Both the position numbers and the translations under genes were made by a program. A stretch of DNA of 64,000 bases from the NCBI RefSeq assembly GCF_900104655.1, contig NZ_FNWD01000002.1, positions 62,001 through 126,000 of the forward strand. The letters run 5' to 3'. Positions 34,818 to 43,727 of this stretch are shown here, one piece after another (the first letter of the stretch is position 1; every line of letters starts with the position of its first letter). Source of the DNA: Millionella massiliensis (GTDB lineage Bacteria; Bacteroidota; Bacteroidia; Bacteroidales; Rikenellaceae). The notes below the pieces were generated by a model. It searched no databases. It was not told where the DNA came from and was given only the letters and a program-made list of their open reading frames with translations.

Positions 34818-35338
34818 GAGTTTGGCGATTCTGAGTTTGACAAATATACGTTTTTTCGGGGCGGGGCCGATCGAAAAAAGAGGAGCTTGTTGTGCGGTCG
34901 GTGGCTGTATCTGTTTTTTATGGGACGGATTATGGGGCGGGACGAAATGGGGGCGGGAGTGTTTCATGGAAACTCCGGCGGTAGTTGTTGCAGGGCGGTT
35001 TTGCCCTTCGGCGAATCGTCTTGTTCGTTGCTCGTGTATCTCTATGGCTGTATGGCGCAGCCGGAAGTTATGAATGAATTAGAGGATATTTATAATTATA
35101 TTGATATGTTATTCTTTTTCTTATAAGGATTAAATAAAGTTCTAGTAAAAGTATTGAAACGCAATGAAGAAACAGTCGGGGGTCGGATGTCGTCAAATTT
35201 TGCGTATCTTGCTCTGAGTTGCGAAAGTTACGGGTGTGGGAGTGGTGTTTCGATCAGGCGGGTGCAGGGGAACTTTCAAAACGTATGTGTTTCATTACAT
35301 TTGATATCCATTTTGTTGCTCGAAAATACTTGGCCCCT
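34818..35338. other. Divergent intergenic region between TPR regulator and GH20
   Basis: About 520 bp. It contains the -7-like box of the regulator (34841-34848, minus) and an AT-rich stretch (35070-35160) likely to carry the GH20 promoter, but no full TTTG-N19-TAnnTTTG match on the plus strand. No gene or RNA seen. Confidence 0.45.
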
Positions 35339-36913
35339 ATGAGAAGATTGTCTTTCCTTGTTTTGTTCCTGTTGGTGACGTGGATTGCATCGGCCCAACC
35401 TGTTGTGTTTCCCCTGCCGGCCCATGCCGTCGCGGGAAAAGGAAATTTCTCGGTCGGACTCGCCACCGAAATCCGGGGAAATGGAGCCTATGCCGATACG
35501 CTGGCGGAAACGTTGAAACGGGAGATTGCTGCCTTGCCTGCATTGGTGCAGGACCCCGGTGAGGGGTACATTGATCTCAGGTTGGACGATCGGATCGGTC
35601 TGGACGAGGAGGCCTATCGCTTGCAGGTGAACGGCGAGGGGGTTACGGTGGAGGCATCGACTCCGTCCGGTCTCTTTTATGGGGCGGAAACCCTCTTGCA
35701 GTTGATTCGATGGGGGAAAGGGCGCGTCGGCGCGTGCGAAATACAGGATGCGCCTCGGTATGCCTGGCGAGGTTTCATGCTGGACGAAAGCCGTCATTTC
35801 TTTGGCAAGGAGAAGGTGAAACAGTACCTGGACCTCATGGCAACGCTGAAAATGAACGTGTTTCACTGGCATCTGACCGATGAAACGGGTTGGCGCATCG
35901 AAATCCGCAAGTATCCGAAATTGACCTCCGTGGGGGCTGTCGGAAATTGGCACGACCCGTCTGCGCCGGCCGCTTACTATACGCAGGAGGAGGTTCGGGA
36001 GATTGTGGCCTATGCTGCGGCGCGTCATATCATGGTTGTGCCGGAGTTTGACATGCCCGGCCACGCAACGGCCGTCGGAAAATCCTATCCCGAAATCTCG
36101 GGTGGGGGCGAAGGACGCTGGGAACATTTTACCTACCACCCCTGTAAGGAAGAAACGTTTGAATTTATCAGCAACGTTCTGGACGAGATCGTGGCGTTGT
36201 TTCCTGCGCCGTATATCCACATCGGAGGCGACGAGGTCCATTTTGGCAACCAAAGCTGGTTTACCGACCCCGAGATACAACGGTTTATTCAGGAAAAGAA
36301 CCTGAAGGATGAGACGGGGTTGGAGCACTATTTTATCCGTCGCGCGGTGGACATCGTGGCGTCGAAGGGGAAGACGGCCATCGGCTGGGATGAGATTGTC
36401 GATGCCGGGGTCTCGCCGGCCAAGGCGGTGGTTATGTGGTGGCGCCATGACCGCAAACATCAGCTGGTGAAGGCGCTCGAAAACGGTTATCGGGTCATCA
36501 TGACTCCGCGCCGTCCGCTCTACGGTGACTTTATACAGCACGCTACGCATACCGTCGGACGGCAATGGAACGGATACAATACGTTGGAAACGATCTACGA
36601 CTTTCCGGCTCCCGTCGAGAACCTGATGCAGGGGTACGAGGGTCAGATCATGGGTATGCAACTTTCGTTGTGGAGCGAGCGGGTGGCCGACCCGAAGAGG
36701 CTTGATTTCATGGTGTTTCCCCGCTTGGTGGCCGTGGCCGAGTCGGCATGGACGCCGGCCCGCAGGAAGGAGTGTACGCTCTTTTTGCAACGCCTGCCCC
36801 TGTTCCTGGACTATCTGGACGAGCAGGGAATCTACTATTTCAATCCCTATCGACCCGAGACGACGCCTGAGCCGGGAGCGCCCGACAAGGAGGATGTCCT
36901 GAAAAATGGATAA
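35339..36913 (+). CDS. GH20 beta-N-acetylhexosaminidase
   Basis: 524 residues from the ATG at 35339, which opens a signal peptide (RRLSFLVLFLLVTWIASAQ). The frame extends 40 codons upstream without family similarity. The N-terminal GH20b domain (25-140) is followed by the catalytic barrel: YAWRGFMLDESRHFFGKE, MNVFHWHLTDETGWRIEI, VPEFDMPGHATA and the catalytic pair Asp298-Glu299 in IHIGGDEVHF. Near the end LSLWSERV gives the tryptophan of the substrate pocket. It releases terminal GlcNAc or GalNAc, as from host mucin glycans or chitobiose, by substrate-assisted catalysis. Single gene. Confidence 0.94.
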   Translation: MRRLSFLVLFLLVTWIASAQPVVFPLPAHAVAGKGNFSVGLATEIRGNGAYADTLAETLKREIAALPALVQDPGEGYIDLRLDDRIGLDEEAYRLQVNGEGVTVEASTPSGLFYGAETLLQLIRWGKGRVGACEIQDAPRYAWRGFMLDESRHFFGKEKVKQYLDLMATLKMNVFHWHLTDETGWRIEIRKYPKLTSVGAVGNWHDPSAPAAYYTQEEVREIVAYAAARHIMVVPEFDMPGHATAVGKSYPEISGGGEGRWEHFTYHPCKEETFEFISNVLDEIVALFPAPYIHIGGDEVHFGNQSWFTDPEIQRFIQEKNLKDETGLEHYFIRRAVDIVASKGKTAIGWDEIVDAGVSPAKAVVMWWRHDRKHQLVKALENGYRVIMTPRRPLYGDFIQHATHTVGRQWNGYNTLETIYDFPAPVENLMQGYEGQIMGMQLSLWSERVADPKRLDFMVFPRLVAVAESAWTPARRKECTLFLQRLPLFLDYLDEQGIYYFNPYRPETTPEPGAPDKEDVLKNG

Positions 36914-37349
36914 TGCGTTTTTGTTATTCGAGACGAGGGCTTGAGTTGCCGTGAATGTCGTTCCCCTTTGTCGTAGCGATTGAGTGCCGTGTCTCAGAAT
37001 CCCGTGAGGGGGATGATTGAGATGTTTCGTAGAGATACCGACGGAAAGGTGGGGGTACTTCCAGACAACTCGGGAGAAAGATAAAGGAGGTTGTGTTTTT
37101 GCAATGTGGTTTGAATATCATGGGGTTATTGTGTGATTTTGAGGTCGATTACATGTTTCCGACAGTGGAGAATTGGCCGGCGCATGGAGATTTTGAGGTC
37201 TTATGAACGGTGCTGAATGTGAGGTGCGGAGGTGGGGAAACGTGTGGCGGAAACACGTTATGTTCGTCAGTATGGTGCTGAACTGCAAACGATAAAGGGA
37301 CAAATTTGGAGTGCGGGTGGAAATTTGGCGGATTTTTTCTGCCGATTTT
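36914..37349. other. Intergenic region without a recognisable gene
   Basis: About 435 bp between the GH20 gene and the tRNA promoter. Only short frames without signals or motifs; no hairpin followed by T was found. Confidence 0.45.
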
Positions 37350-37380
37350 TTTGTGCGGTCGGAATTTTTGTCTACTTTTG
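37350..37380 (+). promoter_or_regulatory. Promoter of the tRNA-Lys pair
   Basis: TTTG (37350-37353), a 19-bp spacer and TACTTTTG (37373-37380): a full match to the Bacteroidota housekeeping promoter. The first tRNA base is 20 nt beyond it. Confidence 0.8.
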
Positions 37381-37400
37381 CAGTGCCGAAACGGAGTTCT

Positions 37401-37473
37401 GCTTCTCTAGCTCAGTTGGTAGAGCACGACACTCTTAATGTTGGGGTCCAGGGTTCGAGCCCCTGGGGAAGCA
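37401..37473 (+). tRNA. tRNA-Lys (anticodon CTT)
   Basis: 73 nt. The acceptor GCTTCTC pairs with GGGAAGC (one G-T); D-arm GCTC/GAGC; anticodon loop CTCTTAA, which places CTT at 34-36; T-arm CAGGGTTCGAGCCCCTG. CCA is not encoded. Confidence 0.95.
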
Positions 37474-37487
37474 CAAATTTCGGCACT

Positions 37488-37560
37488 GATTCCGTAGCTC
37501 AGTTGGTAGAGCACAACACTTTTAATGTTGGGGTCCTGGGTTCGAGCCCCAGCGGGATCA
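37488..37560 (+). tRNA. tRNA-Lys (anticodon TTT)
   Basis: 73 nt, 14 bp after the first. The acceptor GATTCCG pairs with CGGGATC; anticodon loop CTTTTAA (anticodon TTT); T-arm CTGGGTTCGAGCCCCAG. Nearly identical in its middle part to the first, so probably a duplication that diverged at the wobble base. CCA is not encoded. Confidence 0.95.
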
Positions 37561-37580
37561 CTCAAAAATCATTATCCTCA

Positions 37581-37613
37581 GAGAGACAGCAGAAGCCTGT
37601 CTCTCTTTTTTTT
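37581..37613 (+). terminator. Terminator of the tRNA-Lys operon
   Basis: A 9-bp stem GAGAGACAG / CTGTCTCTC with a 7-nt loop, followed by eight T. Confidence 0.9.
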
Positions 37614-37918
37614 ATCCACTCGCTATACATCCAACACGTGGCGAACCAGAGGTTTTGCTGTGAGGGTAATTAGTTTGTAATCAGTGTGTCGTAAGTCTTG
37701 CCGGGCTGGGTTCGAAGGGGAAAACTGTGAATTCGGAGAGAGCAGAATGTGTCCGTGGGGTGGAAATCGTATTGATGAAGAATCAGGCGTGAGCAATTTT
37801 CGGGTCGATCGTGCGGTAATAATGCCGGGAAAATGTATATTTGTTATGGCTTTGTTTGTTTTCTGAAGACTTGTGTGAGGGGTATTCCTAAACAAAGTCT
37901 GATTTATTGTGGATTTTT
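37614..37918. other. Intergenic region upstream of the exopolysaccharide operon
   Basis: About 305 bp, AT-richer than its surroundings, without a gene. TATATTTG at 37836-37843 is a plausible -7 box about 75 bp before the first ATG; no good -33 TTTG at the right distance. Confidence 0.45.
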
Positions 37919-39232
37919 ATGAAAGTAAACGGCCGGGTCATACTGGGAATCTTTCTGATTCTGTTGCCATTGGCAATCGTATTTTCGTTAAGTATCAGTT
38001 ATCGATCGGGAATGCTCTACGGTACGGCGGCCGATCCGGCGGTGCAAATGCCGTGGGAAGAGGGCGTCCGGCTCTACGGAACCGATTACTTTGTCTATCT
38101 CTATAACGCGATTGCCGGAACCTATGCCCACTATCCATGGACGGTTCAAATCTCCTATGCAATCGTTGTGCTGTGTATCCTTTTTGTGCTGTTTCTGCTG
38201 GTGTTCATGGCATGGGACGTCTACAAACGGCGTCGCGATGCGAGGATGTTCGATGCGCTCAAACAAAAGTACTACAACGACCTGAGCGAAATCGCCCATT
38301 CGACGCGCGAACTGACCCCGGAGGAGATCATCGCGAAATTGGGCCCCGATCGTGTTACGGAGGTCAGTTTTGCCTACCGGATGCGGTGGATCGACCTCTT
38401 CATCCTGTTGCGGGCCGACACCGACCTGCGCGAACCGTCGATCACCAACATCCGGCGTGCGATGGAGGCGCTCGGCGTGACGGCCTTCATGGAAAATCGT
38501 CTGATTTACGGCCAGGACAGCGAAAAACTGCGGGTGATCCAGGCAGCCCGGCTGTTGGAGGTTCAGTTGCCCGACTGCGTGATGGCCGGTATTGTCAACA
38601 ACCGGAACGTGCGGTTGCGCAAGGCCGCCCGCTTCTATTACATGTTGACGAACCGGGACGATCCCTATCCCTTTTTCGCCAACGACAAGATGAATGCCAG
38701 TTTCCCGGTGTGGGACAAACTGGAGTTGCACCAGCTGTTCGAAGATTGTGTCCGTGCCGGCAAGAAACTCCCGTCGTTCATTCCGTTGATCCGGCAGTTG
38801 TCCGACCCGCGAATCGCGGCCTTTTTCATTCGCGAGACGGCCTATTGGGGAAGCGACAGCGAGGTACGTTTCCTGCTCGAATATTTCGACTCGCCCGACC
38901 TGACCCTGCGTGAGGCAGCCTTCGAAGGGGTCGGGTTGCGTCGTTTTGCCGAGGCCGAAGAGGCCCTGAAAAACTGTTTCTTCAAACAGCCCGAACATCT
39001 GCGGCGGGTGATTCTGGAGAGCCTGCTTACCATTTGGTCGGGTGCCTCCAGCGAGTTTTTCCGCGAAGTATTTCTTGATTCCGCTTCGCAGTTCACGCGC
39101 CGCACCGCTCTCTACTGCCTGTGGCGGTACGACGACCGGGGACGGGCTCTCTTTGCCGAGATGAAACGATCGGCCACTGCGGATGATCTGGTACTGTTCA
39201 ACCACGTGGAACGAATCACGAGTATTCAATAG
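37919..39232 (+). CDS. HEAT-repeat-like membrane protein of an exopolysaccharide operon
   Basis: 437 residues from the ATG at 37919 (a TTG four codons earlier is in frame). Two membrane helices (about 6-28 and 76-98) flank a periplasmic loop. The remaining ~330 residues are cytoplasmic and helical with HEAT-like repeats (VRLRKAARFYYMLTNRD, EVRFLLEYFDSPDLTLREAAFEG, LRRVILESLLTIWSG). The next gene, a processive GT2, starts 11 bp after it. This resembles accessory membrane proteins found beside PgaC-like synthases; a role in assembling or regulating the synthase is an inference. Confidence 0.7.
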   Translation: MKVNGRVILGIFLILLPLAIVFSLSISYRSGMLYGTAADPAVQMPWEEGVRLYGTDYFVYLYNAIAGTYAHYPWTVQISYAIVVLCILFVLFLLVFMAWDVYKRRRDARMFDALKQKYYNDLSEIAHSTRELTPEEIIAKLGPDRVTEVSFAYRMRWIDLFILLRADTDLREPSITNIRRAMEALGVTAFMENRLIYGQDSEKLRVIQAARLLEVQLPDCVMAGIVNNRNVRLRKAARFYYMLTNRDDPYPFFANDKMNASFPVWDKLELHQLFEDCVRAGKKLPSFIPLIRQLSDPRIAAFFIRETAYWGSDSEVRFLLEYFDSPDLTLREAAFEGVGLRRFAEAEEALKNCFFKQPEHLRRVILESLLTIWSGASSEFFREVFLDSASQFTRRTALYCLWRYDDRGRALFAEMKRSATADDLVLFNHVERITSIQ

Positions 39233-39243
39233 CTGTCGGAGGT

Positions 39244-40671
39244 ATGAAAGAGTTTATCATAGATTTTTACGGATATTCCATATTCGCCTACTCGATCGGA
39301 CTGATCCTCTCGTACGTGGTGCTGATCTGGCTGGCCGAGGTGTCGATTCTCCGGAGCAAGGCTTCGTTCGTGGAGTCGTACGCCAAGAAGATCATCGACC
39401 GCAGCCCCTATACGCCCGGGGTGTCGATCGTTGCACCGGCCTACAACGAGGAGCGAACCATCGTGGATAACGTCAACTCGCTTCTGGCGCAGGACTATCC
39501 GAAGTTCGAGGTCGTGATCGTCAATGACGGTAGCAAGGACTCGACGCTCGAAAAACTGATCGAGAACTTCAAACTCGTCGAGGTGCCGTTCGACTATGTT
39601 GAACTGATTAAGACAAAACCTTTCCGGCGGCTCTTCAAGTCGACCGATCCCCGTTTTGCCCGCCTCACGGTGGTCGACAAGGAGAACGGCGGAACCAAGG
39701 CCGATGCGGTCAATGCCGGGCTGAATGTGGCCGCGTACCCCTATTTTATCAATACCGACGTGGACTGTATCCTGGCCCGTGACGCCATCTACCAATGTAT
39801 CCTGCCGGTGCTGGACCGCGACCATGTGATTGCTGTCAGCGGCGCGATGGCCATGTCGAACGGATGCCGTGTCTCCGACGGGCGCATCGAAGAGGCCTTC
39901 CCGCCCCATGCGTTGGTGCCGCTGTTCCAGACGCTCGAATACATGCGTTCGTTTCTGGTCGGAAAGATGGGGTGGTCGGCCATCAACTCGATGCCTAACG
40001 TCTCGGGCGGTTACGGCCTTTTCGACCGGGAGATCGTGATTGCGGCCGGCGGTTATAGCCCCGACTCCTTTGCCGAGGATATGGACATGCTGATCCGGAT
40101 GGTGGGATACTGTTGCGACTTCTCGATCCCGTACCGGGTGGTGCAGATCCCGCAGACCTGCTGCTGGACCGAGGGACCGCCCAATATCAAGGTGCTGGCT
40201 CGCCAGCGCGTGCGGTGGGGGCGGGGGCTGATCCAGACCTTCGCACGCCACAAACGTTTCGTCTTCAACCGGAAGTACCGTCAGATGGGGATGCTCACGC
40301 TGCCTTATCTACTGATATTCGAGTTCATTTCGCCGGTCATCGAGTTCTTCGGTATCCTGACCCTGCTGTTCCTGGCGCTGACCGGGGCGGTCAACTGGGG
40401 TACGGCGCTGATTATCTTCCTGGCCATCTATGCGTTCTGTATCACGCTGGCCATTGTGGTTATTTTCTATGACTACACCCTCGGCGGGTCGTACAAACGG
40501 TTCAAGGAGTACCTCTGGATCCTGATGGCGGCGCTGCTCGAACCCTTCATCTACCACCCGATGGTTGTCTTTTTTTCGCTGAAGGGCTACTGGAACTATT
40601 TTGTCAAAAAGAAAGCCGTGTGGGGCGAAATGACCCGGAAAGGGTATGCCTCCAAGGTGCAAACGAACTGA
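39244..40671 (+). CDS. Processive GT2 glycosyltransferase (PgaC/IcaA-like polysaccharide synthase)
   Basis: 475 residues. One N-terminal membrane helix (about 10-32) and a cytoplasmic GT2 domain follow: VSIVAPAYNEERT near 60, a DxD at about 168 (NTDVDC), the acceptor-site acid in FAEDMDMLI, and the R-Q-R-V-R-W block near 320 that is the Q/RxxRW mark of processive synthases. Three or four C-terminal helices (about 350-450) form the export channel. The enzyme is expected to polymerise a UDP-sugar and push the chain across the inner membrane, as in poly-N-acetylglucosamine or cellulose synthesis. The downstream TPR/beta-barrel gene supports export. Sugar identity unknown. Confidence 0.88.
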   Translation: MKEFIIDFYGYSIFAYSIGLILSYVVLIWLAEVSILRSKASFVESYAKKIIDRSPYTPGVSIVAPAYNEERTIVDNVNSLLAQDYPKFEVVIVNDGSKDSTLEKLIENFKLVEVPFDYVELIKTKPFRRLFKSTDPRFARLTVVDKENGGTKADAVNAGLNVAAYPYFINTDVDCILARDAIYQCILPVLDRDHVIAVSGAMAMSNGCRVSDGRIEEAFPPHALVPLFQTLEYMRSFLVGKMGWSAINSMPNVSGGYGLFDREIVIAAGGYSPDSFAEDMDMLIRMVGYCCDFSIPYRVVQIPQTCCWTEGPPNIKVLARQRVRWGRGLIQTFARHKRFVFNRKYRQMGMLTLPYLLIFEFISPVIEFFGILTLLFLALTGAVNWGTALIIFLAIYAFCITLAIVVIFYDYTLGGSYKRFKEYLWILMAALLEPFIYHPMVVFFSLKGYWNYFVKKKAVWGEMTRKGYASKVQTN

Positions 40672-40673
40672 TT

Positions 40674-43661
40674 ATGATGAGCGAAACGATAGATCGAAGG
40701 CGAGTGTCACTGAGCCGTGCGAGGCGCTTCGCAGGGGTGCTTCTGTTGTTGCTGTTGGTTTCGGCCGGGGGCGAGTGCCGTGCATTCGGAACGCCCAAGA
40801 CGGATGAAGAGTATCGGCAGTCGGTGCGTGAACTCTTCGCTGCCGGCAAATGGAGCGACGGGATGGTGATTCTGGAGGAAGGACTCAAACGCTATCCCGA
40901 ATCCTCGGAACTGAATGAGTTGGCCGGGAGTTACTACTACAACCTCAAAAACTACGACAATGCCCGTTATTATCTGGTACGTGCCGTGAAAAATGCGCCC
41001 GATAATGTCACGGCCAAAAGCCTGTTGATCAACGTCGAGGAGCAGACCGGCAACTATTCCAGCGCGATTTGCTACGTCAACGAGCTGCTGGAGGTGACCC
41101 CCTACTGGCCCGGGTTGTGGAAACGCAAAATCGGACTCTACCGTCTTCAGGGCGACGATGCCGAGGCCGACCGGCTTTTGAAACGGTTGTATGACATTTA
41201 TCCCAACGATACGGCGGTGCGCAGAGACTACGTCTCGCGGTTGGAAGAGAACTACCTGCGGCAGCGCAAGGTAGGACAGAAACAGAAGGCCATTGACAAC
41301 CTGCAGAAACTGCTGGAGATGTCGCCCTGCACCGAAGTCTATTACCTGGATCTGGCCAATCTGTTGCTCCAGCAGGGCGATCCCGAAGCGGCGCTTCGGG
41401 TGGTGGCCCGCGGCGTGGAGACCATCCCTTGTGCCGGGTCGCTGATCACGAAACAGGCCGAGATACTCGCCGCCCGGCAGCGCTATGCCGAAGCGTTGGC
41501 TTTCCTGGAGATGAAGATGGATTCGTGTTCCGATCCGTCGCTGCGGCGTCTGCATACCTCGCTGCTGAACGAGTATGGCGCGGCACAGCGGAATGCCGAT
41601 CCGTATCGGATTTACGGAAAGCTGTACGAGATGGATCGCGACAAGGCGACGCTGGATTATCTGTTGAACGAGGCCATGGCGTCGGGACGCGAGGAGGATG
41701 TGCGGAAGTACCTGGCCGAGGCACGCGCATCGTACGGCCCCACGCCCGAATACCTCTACAAGGAGTACACCTTCTACAAACGGATGGGAAGCCCCCGAGC
41801 CACGCAGTTGCTGGACAGTCTCTATCGGATCGATCCGCAGAACGAGGAGATTGTCGAGGATCTGTGCGCAGTCCGATATGCCCAGGGCGATGCGTACCTC
41901 TCGGACGAAGCGTATCGTGAGGCGGCACAGCGGTTCGATTTCGTGGCCTCCGTCTCGCCTGATCCGGAACTGCGGCTGGCGGCGCTCCGTAAATCCTACT
42001 CGGCAAATCTGCTGATGAAACGTTACGGACAGGCCGAGCTGCGGCTCGATGAACTGAAAAAGTACATCGGTCCCGATGAATTCACCGTGCGGCGGACGGA
42101 GGTGATGGGGTTGCGTGGTGATACGGTTGCGGCTCTGCGTGCGCTGTACGAATATCTGCAGCTGTCGAACGAAGTCGCCGACCGGGATTATGTGGCGGGG
42201 GCCTACGAGGAGCTGGCGGTACCGTATGTCAAGGGGTTGATCGAGGTCGGCAATCGCGAGGGGGCGTGTCGCGAAGCGGCCCGTCTCGTGCAGGTTGCTC
42301 CCCGTTCCGAAGCCGGGCTTCGATATGCCGTTACGGCATTCTCGGAGGCAGGGCGGATGGCCGAAGCCGACGACTATATCCGTCGTGGACTGGAAACTTT
42401 CCCCGGGAACACCTATTTTGTCGAGAAACAGGCGGCTTCGCTCTATGCCGCGGGTCGGTACGCCGAGGCGATCGACCGGTTGCGTCCGGCGGTCGATTCT
42501 CTGCCCGGGAATCGCGGTCTTGTCGCCGCACTCTCGGCCAGCAGCGATGCGTTGGCCGAGGCGCAGCTCAAATCGATGGAGTACGATTCGGCGATGCAGA
42601 CCGTAGAGCGTGCCCTGGGCTATGACGCCCGGAACCGCGCGCTCCTTTATGCCAAGGGCCGCGTCTATGAAAAGCGCGGCGAGTATGATTCGGCTTACCT
42701 CTATCAGAGCCGTTATCAGTCCGAGGCCTCCGAGGCGCGAACCTTCAGACGGCATCTGATGGGATTGCAGCAGCGTAGCATGAACAACGAACTCTCGATG
42801 GGGCTTATGCTCGGCCAGTATGTCAACGGCAAAGCCTATGCGCCGGTGGTGGACCTCTCCTATTCGTATATCGGACGTCGCGACCGTTACTTTATCGCTC
42901 CGGCCTACACGGCTCGCGAGCGGGTCAATGATACGGAACTCGGTATCGACGTCCCCGGAGGTCAGGCCGTGCAACTGGTGGCGGGATGGGAACGGCGCTT
43001 CTCGAAACGGTGGTCGTCGCTCGTCTCGCTGGGGTGGTCGAATGCCTATTTCCCCGCCCTGTCGGCCAACCTGGTCGTGACCTATGCGTTCGACCGCGAG
43101 TGGACGCTGGGGCTGAATCTGGCCTACCGCTCGCTGAACAACGAGCGGATCGACTACCAGTGGATCGAAACGACCGACCCCGCGATCGGTACGGTGGCAG
43201 GGCAGTGGCAGCCGTCGGGCTATGCGGCCTACAAGGAGAATCTGATGAGCGTGGGACTGCTGGCCACGAAGTATTACGAAACGCTGGTGCTGGCCCTCCG
43301 GGGCGACCTCTTCCTGCGGAACAGCAACTTTTACTTCAACGGTTCGGCGCAGCTGAAATACTTTCCGTTGGGCGATCGGACCACCTTTGTCAGTGCCATG
43401 GTCGGCGTGGGAACTGCCCCCGAACTCGATGTGATCGACTATGCGATGCCCGGTTCGTTTGCCAAGCTCAACGTGATGGCTGGCGTGGGGGCCGGCTATC
43501 TGGTGGGGAAAAACATGCTGGTGGGGCTCAGCGTCACCTACCACACGCTCTATACGCAGAACGGTAACCGGGTGGGCGGGATCGACGACTATACGTACAA
43601 GATTACCACCGGTTACAAAAACATGTTCAATATCTATCCTTACATCGCCTTCTATTTCTGA
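40674..43661 (+). CDS. TPR protein with C-terminal YaiO-family outer-membrane beta-barrel
   Basis: 995 residues from ATG 40674, 2 bp after the GT2 stop. The frame also extends upstream inside the GT2 gene, but without relevance. A signal/anchor (GVLLLLLLVSAGG) is followed by about 650 residues of TPR-type repeats (SSELNELAGSYYYNLKNYDNARYY, NRALLYAKGRVYEKRGEYDSAY). From about 700 to the end lies a beta-barrel of the YaiO type (MLGQYVNGKAYAPVVDLSYSYIGR ... MFNIYPYIAFYF, aromatic C-terminus). The TPR-plus-barrel layout parallels PgaA and BcsC, which carry exopolysaccharide through the periplasm and outer membrane. Likely the export pore partner of the GT2. Confidence 0.85.
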   Translation: MMSETIDRRRVSLSRARRFAGVLLLLLLVSAGGECRAFGTPKTDEEYRQSVRELFAAGKWSDGMVILEEGLKRYPESSELNELAGSYYYNLKNYDNARYYLVRAVKNAPDNVTAKSLLINVEEQTGNYSSAICYVNELLEVTPYWPGLWKRKIGLYRLQGDDAEADRLLKRLYDIYPNDTAVRRDYVSRLEENYLRQRKVGQKQKAIDNLQKLLEMSPCTEVYYLDLANLLLQQGDPEAALRVVARGVETIPCAGSLITKQAEILAARQRYAEALAFLEMKMDSCSDPSLRRLHTSLLNEYGAAQRNADPYRIYGKLYEMDRDKATLDYLLNEAMASGREEDVRKYLAEARASYGPTPEYLYKEYTFYKRMGSPRATQLLDSLYRIDPQNEEIVEDLCAVRYAQGDAYLSDEAYREAAQRFDFVASVSPDPELRLAALRKSYSANLLMKRYGQAELRLDELKKYIGPDEFTVRRTEVMGLRGDTVAALRALYEYLQLSNEVADRDYVAGAYEELAVPYVKGLIEVGNREGACREAARLVQVAPRSEAGLRYAVTAFSEAGRMAEADDYIRRGLETFPGNTYFVEKQAASLYAAGRYAEAIDRLRPAVDSLPGNRGLVAALSASSDALAEAQLKSMEYDSAMQTVERALGYDARNRALLYAKGRVYEKRGEYDSAYLYQSRYQSEASEARTFRRHLMGLQQRSMNNELSMGLMLGQYVNGKAYAPVVDLSYSYIGRRDRYFIAPAYTARERVNDTELGIDVPGGQAVQLVAGWERRFSKRWSSLVSLGWSNAYFPALSANLVVTYAFDREWTLGLNLAYRSLNNERIDYQWIETTDPAIGTVAGQWQPSGYAAYKENLMSVGLLATKYYETLVLALRGDLFLRNSNFYFNGSAQLKYFPLGDRTTFVSAMVGVGTAPELDVIDYAMPGSFAKLNVMAGVGAGYLVGKNMLVGLSVTYHTLYTQNGNRVGGIDDYTYKITTGYKNMFNIYPYIAFYF

Positions 43662-43727
43662 TCCGCTCCTTCGACTGCGAAGGGCGAGTTGTTGAACGCC
43701 GTGCGATCGAAACACATCGGGTGAGTC

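Noticed and set aside
34818..34967. Upstream extension of the TPR regulator
   Set aside because: It would place 50 basic/Pro-rich residues before a perfect lipoprotein signal and cross a TATATTTG box.
35039..35160. AT-rich stretch before the GH20 gene as a replication or integration site
   Set aside because: No repeated boxes, integrase or tRNA overlap; it is most simply a promoter region.
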